Shown here: piece after piece, positions 14,666 through 24,415 of the stretch
Layout of the letters: every line of letters begins with the position of its first letter
Position numbering within the stretch: the stretch's first letter is position 1
NCBI GenBank assembly: GCA_035526505.1
Contig: DATLCF010000001.1
Location: 248,001-312,000, forward strand
DNA: 64,000 bases
Source: DATLCF01 sp035526505
Lineage (GTDB): Bacteria > Patescibacteriota > Saccharimonadia > Saccharimonadales > UBA4665
Reading direction: 5' to 3'
Notes under the pieces: generated by a model
What the model was told of the DNA's origin: nothing
What the model saw: only the letters and a program-made list of their open reading frames with translations
Databases searched by the model: none
Program-made: the position numbers and the translations under genes

Positions 14666-16533
14666 ATTCTCAAAAGACATTTCGGCCCAAGAATGGCAGA
14701 GGGGGGAACGGCAAACGTGGTATGCGCAATGCCGGCTTCATAGCCCTGCTTATTTTGTTTGGCCTTATAGTATTTGCAGCATATGGCCAACCCAGCAGCT
14801 TAAAAGAAATTCCGCTGACCCAGGCAGTTTCGCAGGCCAACAACGGCCAATATCAAAAGATCCAAATTAATGGCAACCAACTAGACATTACCCCGGTGGG
14901 CGAAGACAAGCCTACGCTTAAGGCCTACAAAGACCCCAATGCCACATTAAAGGACGAGGGCTTTAACACCTCCAAGGTAGAGGTGTCGTACAAACCGGGT
15001 TCGTCATCAAGCTCGCTGCTGGCCAACATTGGTATTTCTATTTTGCCGGTTATTTTAATTAGTCTGGTGCTGTATTTTATGTTGCGCAGCGCCCAGGGGC
15101 AAGGCAACCAGGCCATGAGTTTTGGCAAAAGCCGCGCCCGCTTGTACGGCAATGAAAAAGACAAGGTAACATTTACCGATATTGCCGGCTCCAACGAAGC
15201 CAAGCAGGACCTGCAAGAGGTCGTGGAATTTCTAAAATACCCCAAAAAGTTTTCGGCCGTGGGCGCCCGCATACCCAAGGGTGTCTTGCTAGTGGGCCCA
15301 CCCGGTACGGGTAAAACCATGTTGGCGCGCGCCGTGGCGGGTGAGGCCAATGTGCCGTTCTTTAGCATTTCCGGTTCCGAATTTGTGGAAATGTTTGTGG
15401 GTGTGGGCGCCAGCCGGGTACGCGACCTGTTTGCCAAAGCCAAAAAGAACGCCCCGTGCATCATATTTGTTGACGAAATTGACGCCGTAGGCCGTAAGCG
15501 TGGCAGTGGCATGGGTGGCGGCCACGACGAACGCGAACAAACCCTGAATCAAATTTTGGTGGAAATGGACGGCTTTGAACAGGGGCAGAATGTTATTGTG
15601 CTGGCCGCAACCAACCGTGCCGATGTACTGGACCCCGCACTGTTACGTCCGGGTCGTTTTGATCGCCGGGTAAACATTGACCTGCCAGACCGCAAAGACC
15701 GCGAAGCAATCTTGAAGGTACATTTCGAGAAAAAGCCTGTGGGCAAAGATGTAAACCTGGACGCCTTAGCTGCCAAATCTGCCGGCAGCAGCGGTGCAGA
15801 CTTGGCCAATATCGCCAACGAAGCAGCTATTATCGCTGCGCGGCTAGACCACAAACATATTAGTAACGACGACGTAACTGCGGCATTCGAAAAAGTAGCC
15901 ATTGGCCCCGAGCGCAAAAGCAAGGTAATGAGCGATAAAGAAAAAGAACTCACCGCCTTCCACGAAGCCGGTCACGCCATTGTGGGTCATGTACTGCCCG
16001 ATAGCGACGTCGTGCACAAAGTTACCATTATTCCGCGCGGCGGCACTGGCGGTGTAACCTGGTTTATCCCGCCCGAAGACAAAAGCTACCACAGTATTGT
16101 GGAATACAAAGACGTATTGGCCCGCATGCTGGGTGGCCGCATTGCGGAGGAAGTCGTGTATGGCCACGATCACGTCACCACCGGCGCCGGCAACGACCTG
16201 CAAAAAGCTGCCGAACTGGCCCGCGACATGATTATTAACCAGGGCATGGGCAAAAAACTACGCGACCAAGTGTTCCATGTGGACGACGGCATGATGCTGG
16301 ATCGCCTGGTACACGAACGCGAATATTCCGACGAAACCGCCAAAGTAATCGACGACGAGGTAGAGGCCCTCATTACCGAAGCCGCCAACCGTGCCCGCAT
16401 GGTTATTAAGGCCAATATGGAAAAACTACGTGCCCTAAAAGACAGGCTGCTCGAAAAAGAAACCGTGGAAGCCGAAGAAGTCAAAAAGCTATTCGACGGC
16501 GCCCACATGCCTAAGACCGCGGCCCTGTACTAA
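14662..16533 (+). CDS. ftsH: ATP-dependent zinc metalloprotease FtsH
   Basis: The 623-aa membrane AAA+ protease degrades misfolded membrane and regulatory proteins. The N-terminal helix (about 22-40) and second helix (about 112-132) flank a small extracytoplasmic domain. Walker A GPPGTGKT is near 212 and Walker B IIFVDEID near 266. The second region of homology has RPGRFDR, and the zinc site is HEAGH near 433. I use the GTG at 14662 because AAAGGGGG lies 7 nt upstream. The in-frame ATGs at 14569 and 14644 lie in the hairpin leader and have no ribosome-binding site. The leader hairpin may couple translation to temperature or to a regulator. Confidence 0.95.
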   Translation: MDSQKTFRPKNGRGGNGKRGMRNAGFIALLILFGLIVFAAYGQPSSLKEIPLTQAVSQANNGQYQKIQINGNQLDITPVGEDKPTLKAYKDPNATLKDEGFNTSKVEVSYKPGSSSSSLLANIGISILPVILISLVLYFMLRSAQGQGNQAMSFGKSRARLYGNEKDKVTFTDIAGSNEAKQDLQEVVEFLKYPKKFSAVGARIPKGVLLVGPPGTGKTMLARAVAGEANVPFFSISGSEFVEMFVGVGASRVRDLFAKAKKNAPCIIFVDEIDAVGRKRGSGMGGGHDEREQTLNQILVEMDGFEQGQNVIVLAATNRADVLDPALLRPGRFDRRVNIDLPDRKDREAILKVHFEKKPVGKDVNLDALAAKSAGSSGADLANIANEAAIIAARLDHKHISNDDVTAAFEKVAIGPERKSKVMSDKEKELTAFHEAGHAIVGHVLPDSDVVHKVTIIPRGGTGGVTWFIPPEDKSYHSIVEYKDVLARMLGGRIAEEVVYGHDHVTTGAGNDLQKAAELARDMIINQGMGKKLRDQVFHVDDGMMLDRLVHEREYSDETAKVIDDEVEALITEAANRARMVIKANMEKLRALKDRLLEKETVEAEEVKKLFDGAHMPKTAALY

Positions 16534-16613
16534 ATACAGCAGTAATTGGATGCACCCGGCATACACGATACGCATGAGACTGCCACGGCGGCCCACATAG
16601 GCAGTGTATTTAG
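16530..16613 (+). terminator. Possible structured 3' end after ftsH
   Basis: Arms CTAAATACA (16530-16538) and TGTATTTAG (16605-16613) pair perfectly. Inside them ACTGCC (16579-16584) pairs with GGCAGT (16600-16605). There is no clear U-run, so termination is uncertain. Confidence 0.3.
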
Positions 16614-16708
16614 CTGGGTAGGGGCACAGAAACGGTCAAAATTGTGGTGGTTAGATCAGATTGAGGTTATACTGAAGGCAGCTAACTAATACCTAAAAAG
16701 TCTAATCA

Positions 16709-18307
16709 ATGCAGGAAAAGCCGGCCGCCAAAACAAAAAAACGTCTACCGCTTGCCAACGTGGCCTTTTTGTTGATTGCCACTGCACTTATCGGCCAGGT
16801 GCTGGGTTTTTTGCGAACTAAGCTGGTAAACGCCAACTTCAGTGCTACCGGCCCGCACAGTACCGATGCCTATTTTGCTGCATTCAATATACCGGATTTC
16901 TTTTTCTATACCTTGGCGGCTGGTGCTTTGGGCGTTGCCTTTATGCCCATACTGGCCGAACGATTGCACAAGGGTGACCACAAAGGTATGTGGGAGCTGT
17001 CCAACAGTTTGCTTAACTTGTTAAGCATGGTCATGTTGGTCGTGGCTATCATTATTTTTGTTTTTGCCGAGCCGCTGATTAGCCACATTGTGGCGCCTAA
17101 CCTTAGCCCGCAGCAGCTGGACAACGCCTCGACCATTATGCGTCTGCTGGCGCTGAACCCCTTGTTCTTTACGATTTCCGGCATTCTTACCAGCGTGCAG
17201 CAAACGTTGGGGCGATTTTTCTTTTACGCTATTGCGCCGCTGTTTTATAACCTGGCTATTATTGCCAGTATTTATATTTTTAAAGACACGGGTGTGGGCC
17301 TGGTGGGCCTGGGCATTGGCGCGTTTGTGGGCGGCATATTGCAGTTGGCCGTAGTGTGCTTTGGCCTTATCGGCACTAAGTTTTATTGGCGGCCGCGTAT
17401 TTTGTGGCGCAGCCGCGATTTTCGCCTCATTTTGCGTAACTTACCGCCGCGGTCGCTGGACCAAGGCATGGACCAAATCCAAAGCATTGTAGAGACCAAC
17501 TTTGCCCGTCGCCTGGGCGAAGGAAACATCAGCTACTACAACAACGCCTATATTTTACAAACTGCGCCGGTATTACTGCTGGGTACGGCTATTTCCACGG
17601 CCGCATTCCCGCGCATGAATGCCCGGCTGGCGCAGGGCCGGCCCGACTTGTTCCGTAGTGACTTTTTACGCGTGCTGCGGGTCATGATTTGGATTACGCT
17701 GCCGGTGGTTATTATTTGTTACTTTACCCGCGGCTATTTGGCACGCTTGATCTTTTCGCGCGATTCGCAGGAAATCGCCCTGATATTTGGCTTTCTAACT
17801 ATTGCTATTCTGTTCCGCACGCTGTACACCATTATTTCGCGCTGGTTCTATGCCCAAAAAGATACACGCACACCGCTGTTTGTATCTGTGTTTACTATTG
17901 GGCTTAATATTATCTTGGCGTCTTGGCTGGCGCGCAAGAGCACCTACGGTGTGGCTGGCTTGGCATTAAGCCAATCCATTGTGGCTATGACCGAGGTAGT
18001 GGTGCTGTTTACTATAATGCTGTCGCGCGACCACAAACTGTTTGATGCCAAATTCTGGGGCGGGGTATTGCGGATTGTGTCGGTCAGCGGCTTTAGCCTG
18101 GTGACCGGGTTTATTATGGTGTCACTGTACCCCTTAGGCGTTGAAGACCGCGGGTTTGTAACCCTGGGCACCAAGCTGGCCTTTATCGCCGGCGCAACAT
18201 TCGTAACGCATATTGCCGTTTCCGGCCTATTTGGGCTGGAAGAAGTGCGGCCGATTTTTAAGACTGCCAAGCGCATTATCACGCGACCCATCCGGCTGCC
18301 GTATTAG
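16709..18307 (+). CDS. murJ: Lipid II flippase MurJ (MviN family)
   Basis: This 532-aa polytopic protein has about 14 hydrophobic segments and the MviN/MurJ pattern: FLRTKLVNANFSATGPHSTDAYFAAFNIPD at the N-terminus, GALGVAFMPILAE, PRSLDQGMDQI and FYAQKDTRTPL (about 385-395). It flips lipid-linked peptidoglycan precursor across the membrane for wall synthesis. A TTATACT box at about 16664-16670 could be its promoter. It stands between ftsH and lepA on the same strand. Confidence 0.93.
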   Translation: MQEKPAAKTKKRLPLANVAFLLIATALIGQVLGFLRTKLVNANFSATGPHSTDAYFAAFNIPDFFFYTLAAGALGVAFMPILAERLHKGDHKGMWELSNSLLNLLSMVMLVVAIIIFVFAEPLISHIVAPNLSPQQLDNASTIMRLLALNPLFFTISGILTSVQQTLGRFFFYAIAPLFYNLAIIASIYIFKDTGVGLVGLGIGAFVGGILQLAVVCFGLIGTKFYWRPRILWRSRDFRLILRNLPPRSLDQGMDQIQSIVETNFARRLGEGNISYYNNAYILQTAPVLLLGTAISTAAFPRMNARLAQGRPDLFRSDFLRVLRVMIWITLPVVIICYFTRGYLARLIFSRDSQEIALIFGFLTIAILFRTLYTIISRWFYAQKDTRTPLFVSVFTIGLNIILASWLARKSTYGVAGLALSQSIVAMTEVVVLFTIMLSRDHKLFDAKFWGGVLRIVSVSGFSLVTGFIMVSLYPLGVEDRGFVTLGTKLAFIAGATFVTHIAVSGLFGLEEVRPIFKTAKRIITRPIRLPY

Positions 18308-18344
18308 GGTAAGCCTCCCACCTCTGTTATAATCACTGGTAACT

Positions 18345-20123
18345 ATGACCCAGGACCATATCAGGAATTTTTGTATTATTGCGCATATTGACCACGGCAA
18401 AAGCACACTGGCCGATCGTTTGCTGGAGCTAACCGGTACGGTAGAAAAACGCCAAATGAAAGAACAGTTGCTGGACCGCATGGATTTGGAGCGCGAGCGG
18501 GGCATTACCATCAAGCTGCAGCCGGTGCGCATGGACTACAAAGGGCACCAGCTGAATCTGATCGATACGCCCGGGCATGTAGATTTCAGCTACGAAGTTT
18601 CGCGCAGCCTGGAAGCCTGCGAAGGCGCCATTTTGGTGGTAGACGCCACCCAAGGCATGCAGGCTCAAACGCTGGCCAACGTGTATTTGGCGCTGGCCGC
18701 TGACCTGACAATTATCCCAGTGCTGAACAAAATTGATTTGCCAGCCGCAGACGTAGGGCGGGTAAGTAAAGAAATTGTCAGTTTACTGGGGTGCAAGCCC
18801 GAAGACATTTTGCACATCTCGGCCAAAACAGGGCAGGGCGTAGACCAAGTATTAGAGCGGGTAGTAGCCGATGTGCCGTCGCCAACAGGGAAAACTGACG
18901 CCCCCACTCGTGCACTTATTTTTGACAGCTACTACGACGACTACCGCGGCGTTATTTTGTACGTACGTGTAGTGGATGGCCACATGGCCAAGACCGACCA
19001 AATTACTATGATGGCCGCCAGCGCGCAGGGAATTGCGTTGGAGGTAGGCGCGCTCAAACCCGACATGTCCAGCCTGCCCGGCCTGCAAACTGGCGAAATT
19101 GGCTACATTGTAACCAACCTAAAAAGCACGCGCCAGGCGAGGGTAGGGGACACGGTAACGTTGGGCAAATCCCCCGCCACTACTCCCCTGCCCGGCTATA
19201 AAGACGTCAAGCCTTTTGTGTACGCCGGTTTTTTCCCAGACAGTAACGAAAACTACCAATTGTTAAAAGATGCTGTCGAAAAGCTGTCGTTAAGCGATTC
19301 GGCGCTGCAATTTGCGCCCGAAAATTCGCCGGTACTGGGCTTTGGGGTGCGCATAGGGTTCTTGGGCCTGCTGCACATGGACATTGTGCGCGAGCGGTTG
19401 GAACGCGAATACAACCTGGACCTGATTATCACCAACCCCAGCACCGACTACCAGCTAACGCTCAATAACGATACAGAACTAGATATCAAAACCGCGGCCG
19501 ATTTGCCCGATCCGGCCACTATTACCGAAATCCGCGAACCATGGATTAAGGGCGAGATTGTAGTGCCGCAAGATTATGTGGGCGCGGTTATCCAACTTAT
19601 TTCCAGTAAGCGCGGCCTGCACAAAAACCTTAGCTACATCGATGAACGGGCACTGGTAACATTTGAAGCGCCTCTGGCCAATTTGCTGACCGATTTTTAT
19701 GACCAACTCAAAAGCCTCACCAGCGGCTACGGTTCGTTTAATTATGAATTAGATGATTACCGGGCCGAAGACCTGGTGCGCCTGGACTTCTACGTGGCCG
19801 GCGATATGGTTAACGCGTTAAGTATTATGGTGCACCGCAGCGAAGCACCACGCGTAGGGCGCGAAACAGTGGAAAAACTCAAAGAAGTCATTCCGCGCCA
19901 GCAATTCCCTGTTGCCCTGCAGGCTGCCATTGGCGGCAAGTTCATTGCCCGTGAAGACATTAGCGCCTACCGCAAGGACGTCACTATCGGGTTGTATGGC
20001 GGCGATGTTTCCCGCAAAAAGAAGGTGCTAGCCAAACAGGCCAAGGGCAAAAAGCGCCTAAAACGTTTTGGCAAAGTTGATATCCCAGCCGAAGCCTTCA
20101 CTGTCATGCTCAAACGCGACTAA
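18345..20123 (+). CDS. lepA: Elongation factor 4 (LepA) GTPase
   Basis: The 592-aa translational GTPase shows G1 AHIDHGKST, the G2 region RERGITIK, G3 DTPGHVD and G4 NKID (about 128-131). Domains II and III, the V-like domain, and the LepA C-terminal domain rich in K (KKKVLAKQAKGKKRLKRFGKVDIP) follow. LepA back-translocates or remodels stalled ribosomes and affects initiation. Length matches the family (about 600 aa). A TGT-TATAAT box ends 11 nt before the ATG, so the leader is only a few nucleotides long. Confidence 0.96.
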   Translation: MTQDHIRNFCIIAHIDHGKSTLADRLLELTGTVEKRQMKEQLLDRMDLERERGITIKLQPVRMDYKGHQLNLIDTPGHVDFSYEVSRSLEACEGAILVVDATQGMQAQTLANVYLALAADLTIIPVLNKIDLPAADVGRVSKEIVSLLGCKPEDILHISAKTGQGVDQVLERVVADVPSPTGKTDAPTRALIFDSYYDDYRGVILYVRVVDGHMAKTDQITMMAASAQGIALEVGALKPDMSSLPGLQTGEIGYIVTNLKSTRQARVGDTVTLGKSPATTPLPGYKDVKPFVYAGFFPDSNENYQLLKDAVEKLSLSDSALQFAPENSPVLGFGVRIGFLGLLHMDIVRERLEREYNLDLIITNPSTDYQLTLNNDTELDIKTAADLPDPATITEIREPWIKGEIVVPQDYVGAVIQLISSKRGLHKNLSYIDERALVTFEAPLANLLTDFYDQLKSLTSGYGSFNYELDDYRAEDLVRLDFYVAGDMVNALSIMVHRSEAPRVGRETVEKLKEVIPRQQFPVALQAAIGGKFIAREDISAYRKDVTIGLYGGDVSRKKKVLAKQAKGKKRLKRFGKVDIPAEAFTVMLKRD

Positions 20124-20126
20124 TAT

Positions 20127-20390
20127 ATGAACAACGAACGGGTTTCTCGGTGGATGGATCGCGGCGCCATGACATTAGGTGTAGCGGCAGTATTTTTTGC
20201 GTTACATATGGTAGGGGACGTGGTGGGTGTAGACCGACCTCCCGATAATCCTTTAGAATGGGCTATTGCACCGATTGCCGAATGGCCGCCATACTTTCCT
20301 GGGTCTGTAGATGCTGCACTTAGTGCAGGCTCTATCGCCGCGGCCGCTGTTTTAACGGCTGCAGCAAAGCACCGATCGAATAAGGAATAG
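20127..20390 (+). CDS. Small membrane protein after lepA
   Basis: This 87-aa protein has two hydrophobic segments (about 14-32 and 62-80) joined by a short Pro/Trp-rich loop (PPDNPLEWAIAPIAEWPPYFPG). It begins 3 nt after the lepA stop and so is likely coupled to it. I recognise no motif. Confidence 0.6.
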   Translation: MNNERVSRWMDRGAMTLGVAAVFFALHMVGDVVGVDRPPDNPLEWAIAPIAEWPPYFPGSVDAALSAGSIAAAAVLTAAAKHRSNKE

Positions 20391-20431
20391 ATTTTACGGT
20401 CGCATCGGCTTAGTGTGGTAGGCTTACATGC

Positions 20432-21094
20432 ATGGGGCAGTTTGACAATTATCGGCCGAGCGACGAAGTACTGGATAAGCTTAAGCACATAACGTTAGTA
20501 GCCGTAGTGGGGGCTAGTGGCGTGGGCAAGACTACGCTTATGAAGGCGGCCGCCCAGGCTGACCCGGCGCTGCAGTTTGTGATCGCCGATGTGAGCCGTA
20601 GGGCTCGGCCCGAAGAGCGTGATGGGGTGGATTACAACTTCTGTCGCAAGCAAGATATGCTGCAGCGCATCAAACGCCATGAATATGTAAATGTGGCGCC
20701 TAGTTTAGGTGGCGATTTGTATACCACCGACCCGATCAGCTACCCGGACAAAGGTTTGGGGATGATGGCCATTTGGGCCGGGGTTATACCCTATTTCCGT
20801 TCCCTGCCGTTTGCTGCTATACGCACTATCTTTATTGTGCCAGCCAGTTTTGAAGTTTGGCAGCGGCACATGCACACACACCATTTTACGCCGGATCAAC
20901 AGGCTCAGCGCTTGGCCGAAGCCCGTCGTTCGTTCGAATTCGGCCTGCATGATAAGCAATCGGTGCTAATCATTAACGATGACCTGCAAGCAGCCACGCA
21001 GGACTTTTTGCAGGCTGTCCGCGGCCGGCAACCTATAACCGACCAGCAGCAGGCCAGGGCGGTCATTCGCAATGTTCTGCAACAATTGCCCTAA
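20432..21094 (+). CDS. Guanylate-kinase-like P-loop protein
   Basis: The 220-aa protein has Walker A GASGVGKTT (about 27-35) and the guanylate-kinase lid/GMP-site pattern DVSRRARPEERDGVDYNF (about 52-70). It then diverges, with long insertions and no clear GMP-binding YG..Y segment. A bona fide guanylate kinase phosphorylates GMP. This gene and a paralog at 27709 may be specialised family members instead. TGG-TAGGCT lies 7 nt before the ATG. Confidence 0.7.
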   Translation: MGQFDNYRPSDEVLDKLKHITLVAVVGASGVGKTTLMKAAAQADPALQFVIADVSRRARPEERDGVDYNFCRKQDMLQRIKRHEYVNVAPSLGGDLYTTDPISYPDKGLGMMAIWAGVIPYFRSLPFAAIRTIFIVPASFEVWQRHMHTHHFTPDQQAQRLAEARRSFEFGLHDKQSVLIINDDLQAATQDFLQAVRGRQPITDQQQARAVIRNVLQQLP

Positions 21095-21440
21095 GGCTCT
21101 GGCTAATTACATTTTCCGCTTGTGGTTATCGGCAGCGTGCGATACCATGGTTCGGTCAACAGAGAGAGTTTCGGTAAGGCACAGCGCGGCCGCTGTTTTT
21201 TGTTGCTCTGACTTTTGCATATAAAGATATCAAAAAGGAATTTGCCAGAAATGGTGGGGTTGCTGTTGTTCGTTTTTACAAAAATACAACAAGGTATCTA
21301 TAGAGTTGGCTTGTGTGCGAGGCGACCCTGCGATAGTATTGCGTCGCCACTGTTTGGCTGGGGGCAAACCGGGGCTGCCACTCACCCGGTACTCACCGGT
21401 TTTTGCCCCCAAGAAATACACAATCAAGGGGAGGGCCGCA
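21095..21440. other. 346-bp intergenic region
   Basis: No convincing gene. It contains AT-rich stretches and a possible -10 (TAGTAT near 21333) ahead of the large tail-fibre-like gene. The reading frame open from 21306 lacks a ribosome-binding site and is not taken as coding. Confidence 0.4.
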
Positions 21441-24413
21441 ATGTCTAGGCTTCCGCAGCCCGGCAGCGACGAGGATATTTGGGGCGATTTGCTCAATGAT
21501 TTTATTCGCGTGGAACACGGCAAAGACGGCACGCACGACGTCGCAGCATTGCTAAACGTGCCGTCGCAGTCCCGCCGGGTATTTATAAGTGATCCATTGG
21601 CCGCTAATGGAGCCGTTTGGGCCGGCCTGGTCAAAAGTGATGTTGGCCTTGGCAGTGTCGATAACACTGCCGATGCCAGCAAGCCAGTTAGCAACGCCAC
21701 CCAGACTGTACTTAACACCAAAGCCAATGATGGCAGCGTGGTGCACAACACTGGTAATGAGGTCATTAGTGGTATTAAGGCATTTGCCAATAGCCCGACG
21801 GTACCGAACCCCGGTAATGGGGGCGAGGCGGCCAATAAGACATATGTTGACGGGCAAATAGTGGCAGCTGCAACACCGGCTGCTACCCAGAATGCCAAGG
21901 GCACGGTCCAGTTGGCAGGCGACATTAGTGGTACGGCTGCCAACCCCACTATTCCTATTGCCGCACACCGCCCGTGGGTGGGGCTGTGGTATACCACCCA
22001 CGACAACCCCAGCGGGCTGGACAGTTATAACGATTCGCTGACTCTGGAAGCCGACCTAAACGTACGCTTTGACTATTTTAGCAACTACGAAGGCCTGGGC
22101 AGCCAATCGGCCCAAAACTATGCAAGCGAAATTGGTGCGGCATTAGCAGCCGATCCCACCCGCAAGTTTATGTATGTGCTAGGCATATATGGCGGCAGCA
22201 GTACTGCCAACCTGGACGATATTATCGCGCAGCTCAGCTTGACCAGCGGCAGCATATATAGCAATTTGGTGGGTGTATTTGATGCCATGGTAGCTGGTGG
22301 CAATATGGACCGGGTGGTGGTGTTCCCAATGCACGAGAGCAATTCCGGCGATAATTACCCCTGGCAAATTTACAATCCCGGTAACAGCAGCGCCAAATTT
22401 ATTCAAGCCTATCAACTTGTGCGCACCCTGGCCCGGGCCCGGGGCGTAACCAGCAAATTTGGCCAGTGGTTTATGACCGAAAACAAAAACCTAGATCTTG
22501 TTGACTATTCGGCGCACTACCCTGGCGACAATTACGTGGACATTATCGGGCTGACCGACTACAACCGCTACAACATCGACTATACCTTTTGGCGGCCGCC
22601 GGGCCATAGCTTGCGCTACCCGTATGGCATGATTACCCGCATGACCAAAAACCCTATTTGGGTATGCGAATGTTCATGTGCGCCAGAGCCCAGCCCGCAG
22701 CCAGCCGTGCCTAAAAGCAAAGCAAACTGGTTCCGCGATTATTTAGAAATGATTCGCAGTGGTGAGTTCCCGCGCATCCAAGCGGTTACCTTGTTTTTGG
22801 AAAACAAACCTAGCACGCCCGTGCGCTGGGAATTGGAAAATACCGAGCAAAAAGTGGCCGTGGCCCAAGGTGTGCAAAAGATTTTGTACCATCCGCAAAT
22901 TGACAATTACACCGTCCGTTCTACCCATAACCGCAACTGGCTGCCCAAATATATTCCTACTGATGCGTTGGAATGGACTAAAACCGGTACTAGCGCCACA
23001 CTCGGTATTGTTACCGACGGCCCGCCGGAATTGGAAAAGGGCGTAACAGCACTTAAATACACCAAGCCCAGTAGCAGTGGCGCCAGTGCCGCCAATTACG
23101 AACTGTACCAAACGCCCAGTGACTATTCGTTTTACGAAGCCGGCGAGTCGTACTTCCTTAGCTTTTGGGCACGTTCGGACGTGCACGATTTTATGGTCAC
23201 GGCCGGCATGCGCCAAAACGGCGGCAGCTTTAGCCGCATTGCGCAGGAAAACATCAAACTGACCACGGGCTGGCGCTATTACACCGTGCACATTGCCTCG
23301 GGCGTAACAGCCAGTAGCGGCTGGCGCTTGCCCTGGTTTGCCATTGGTTATAACAGCGCGGCCGGTAGCTTGTATGTAACGGGTATAAAGTTCGAACGGG
23401 GGATTAAGCCATCTATTGCTGCGGACAGTAAAGTAGATAAAACGACGCTAACGGCCAAAGGCGATTTGCTTGCAGCCTCTGCAGTAGCCACCGTTGCCCG
23501 CCTGGGCGTGGGTAGCGACGGGCAGGTGCTGACTGCTGATTCCACCCAAACCACAGGCCTTAAATGGGCCAGTGCCGGCGCCACATCCACCCTGGCAAGT
23601 GACACGGACGTGAGCATTACCACGCCCGCCGACGCCCAGGTACTGACCTACGACGGTGTCAGCAGTAAATGGCAAAACAAAGTAGTGCCAATCACCAGTG
23701 TTGCCGGCCGTACCGGCGCCATAATACTAACCGAGGCAGATATTGCTAATCTGACCACCGATTTGGCAGCCAAACTTTCCCTGGCAGGTGGTACCATGAC
23801 CGGCGCGCTCAACATGGGTACGCACCAAATTAATGCCGTCACCGACCCCACGGTTGCCCAAGACGCGGCCACCAAAAACTACGTAGACAGTATGAGCTTT
23901 AATCCCGCCTGGCTGCCTAGCGATTACAATCTAGTGAGCTGGTCGTTCGACCCGGCCATGGTAACCAGCAGCAACCAACCCTCGGCCGTTGGCACTGCCC
24001 AGGTGGCACGCATTAAAATTCCCACCGCCACCAGTCTGACCAAAGTGTATATGTACTTAACCGGTACCGCAGGTGCAGGATTGTCTAATGCCTATGTAGC
24101 TCTGTACCAAAACGGCTCGCTGCTGCGCCAAAGCAGTGATCAAGCCAGCAGTTGGCAATCCACCGGCCACAAAAATATTACTATCACCAGCACGAGCGTA
24201 GCTGCAGGTTACCTGGATTTTGTGTTTTGGATTGGCAGCGCCACTACCCTGCCCAGTTTTGCCAGGTCAGTAAACCTAGGGGTTGCCAATGGCGGGCTAA
24301 CAGGCAGTAATCTACGCTTCGCCACAGCAGATACAGGGCTCACCAGTTCTGCACCCGGTACGTTGGGCAGTAAAACAGCCACCTCCATCGCCTGGTGGGT
24401 GGCTGTGTCTTAA
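21441..24413 (+). CDS. Tail-fibre-like surface protein with GH26-type glycosidase domain
   Basis: The 990-aa protein starts with tail-fibre-like sequence (VGLGSVDNTADASKPVS, about 70-86; a TYVDGQI segment). A GH26 endo-mannanase-like domain (about 174-480) follows. It keeps both expected glutamates: FPMHES (acid/base, about 297) and IWVCEC (nucleophile, about 408), with NWFRDYLEMI after. A jelly-roll carbohydrate-binding-like region spans about 510-650. Fibre repeats then recur (LTAKGDLLAASA; LAGGTMTGALNM; ATKNYVDS) before a C-terminal beta domain. No signal peptide is visible. The ATG is set by AAGGGGAGGG upstream. It probably binds or cleaves surface glycans. Confidence 0.78.
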   Translation: MSRLPQPGSDEDIWGDLLNDFIRVEHGKDGTHDVAALLNVPSQSRRVFISDPLAANGAVWAGLVKSDVGLGSVDNTADASKPVSNATQTVLNTKANDGSVVHNTGNEVISGIKAFANSPTVPNPGNGGEAANKTYVDGQIVAAATPAATQNAKGTVQLAGDISGTAANPTIPIAAHRPWVGLWYTTHDNPSGLDSYNDSLTLEADLNVRFDYFSNYEGLGSQSAQNYASEIGAALAADPTRKFMYVLGIYGGSSTANLDDIIAQLSLTSGSIYSNLVGVFDAMVAGGNMDRVVVFPMHESNSGDNYPWQIYNPGNSSAKFIQAYQLVRTLARARGVTSKFGQWFMTENKNLDLVDYSAHYPGDNYVDIIGLTDYNRYNIDYTFWRPPGHSLRYPYGMITRMTKNPIWVCECSCAPEPSPQPAVPKSKANWFRDYLEMIRSGEFPRIQAVTLFLENKPSTPVRWELENTEQKVAVAQGVQKILYHPQIDNYTVRSTHNRNWLPKYIPTDALEWTKTGTSATLGIVTDGPPELEKGVTALKYTKPSSSGASAANYELYQTPSDYSFYEAGESYFLSFWARSDVHDFMVTAGMRQNGGSFSRIAQENIKLTTGWRYYTVHIASGVTASSGWRLPWFAIGYNSAAGSLYVTGIKFERGIKPSIAADSKVDKTTLTAKGDLLAASAVATVARLGVGSDGQVLTADSTQTTGLKWASAGATSTLASDTDVSITTPADAQVLTYDGVSSKWQNKVVPITSVAGRTGAIILTEADIANLTTDLAAKLSLAGGTMTGALNMGTHQINAVTDPTVAQDAATKNYVDSMSFNPAWLPSDYNLVSWSFDPAMVTSSNQPSAVGTAQVARIKIPTATSLTKVYMYLTGTAGAGLSNAYVALYQNGSLLRQSSDQASSWQSTGHKNITITSTSVAAGYLDFVFWIGSATTLPSFARSVNLGVANGGLTGSNLRFATADTGLTSSAPGTLGSKTATSIAWWVAVS

Positions 24414-24415
24414 AA

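Noticed and set aside
14925..15512. 195-aa minus-strand reading frame opposite ftsH
   Set aside because: Shadow frame of a clearly coding gene, with no promoter, ribosome-binding site or recognisable domain.
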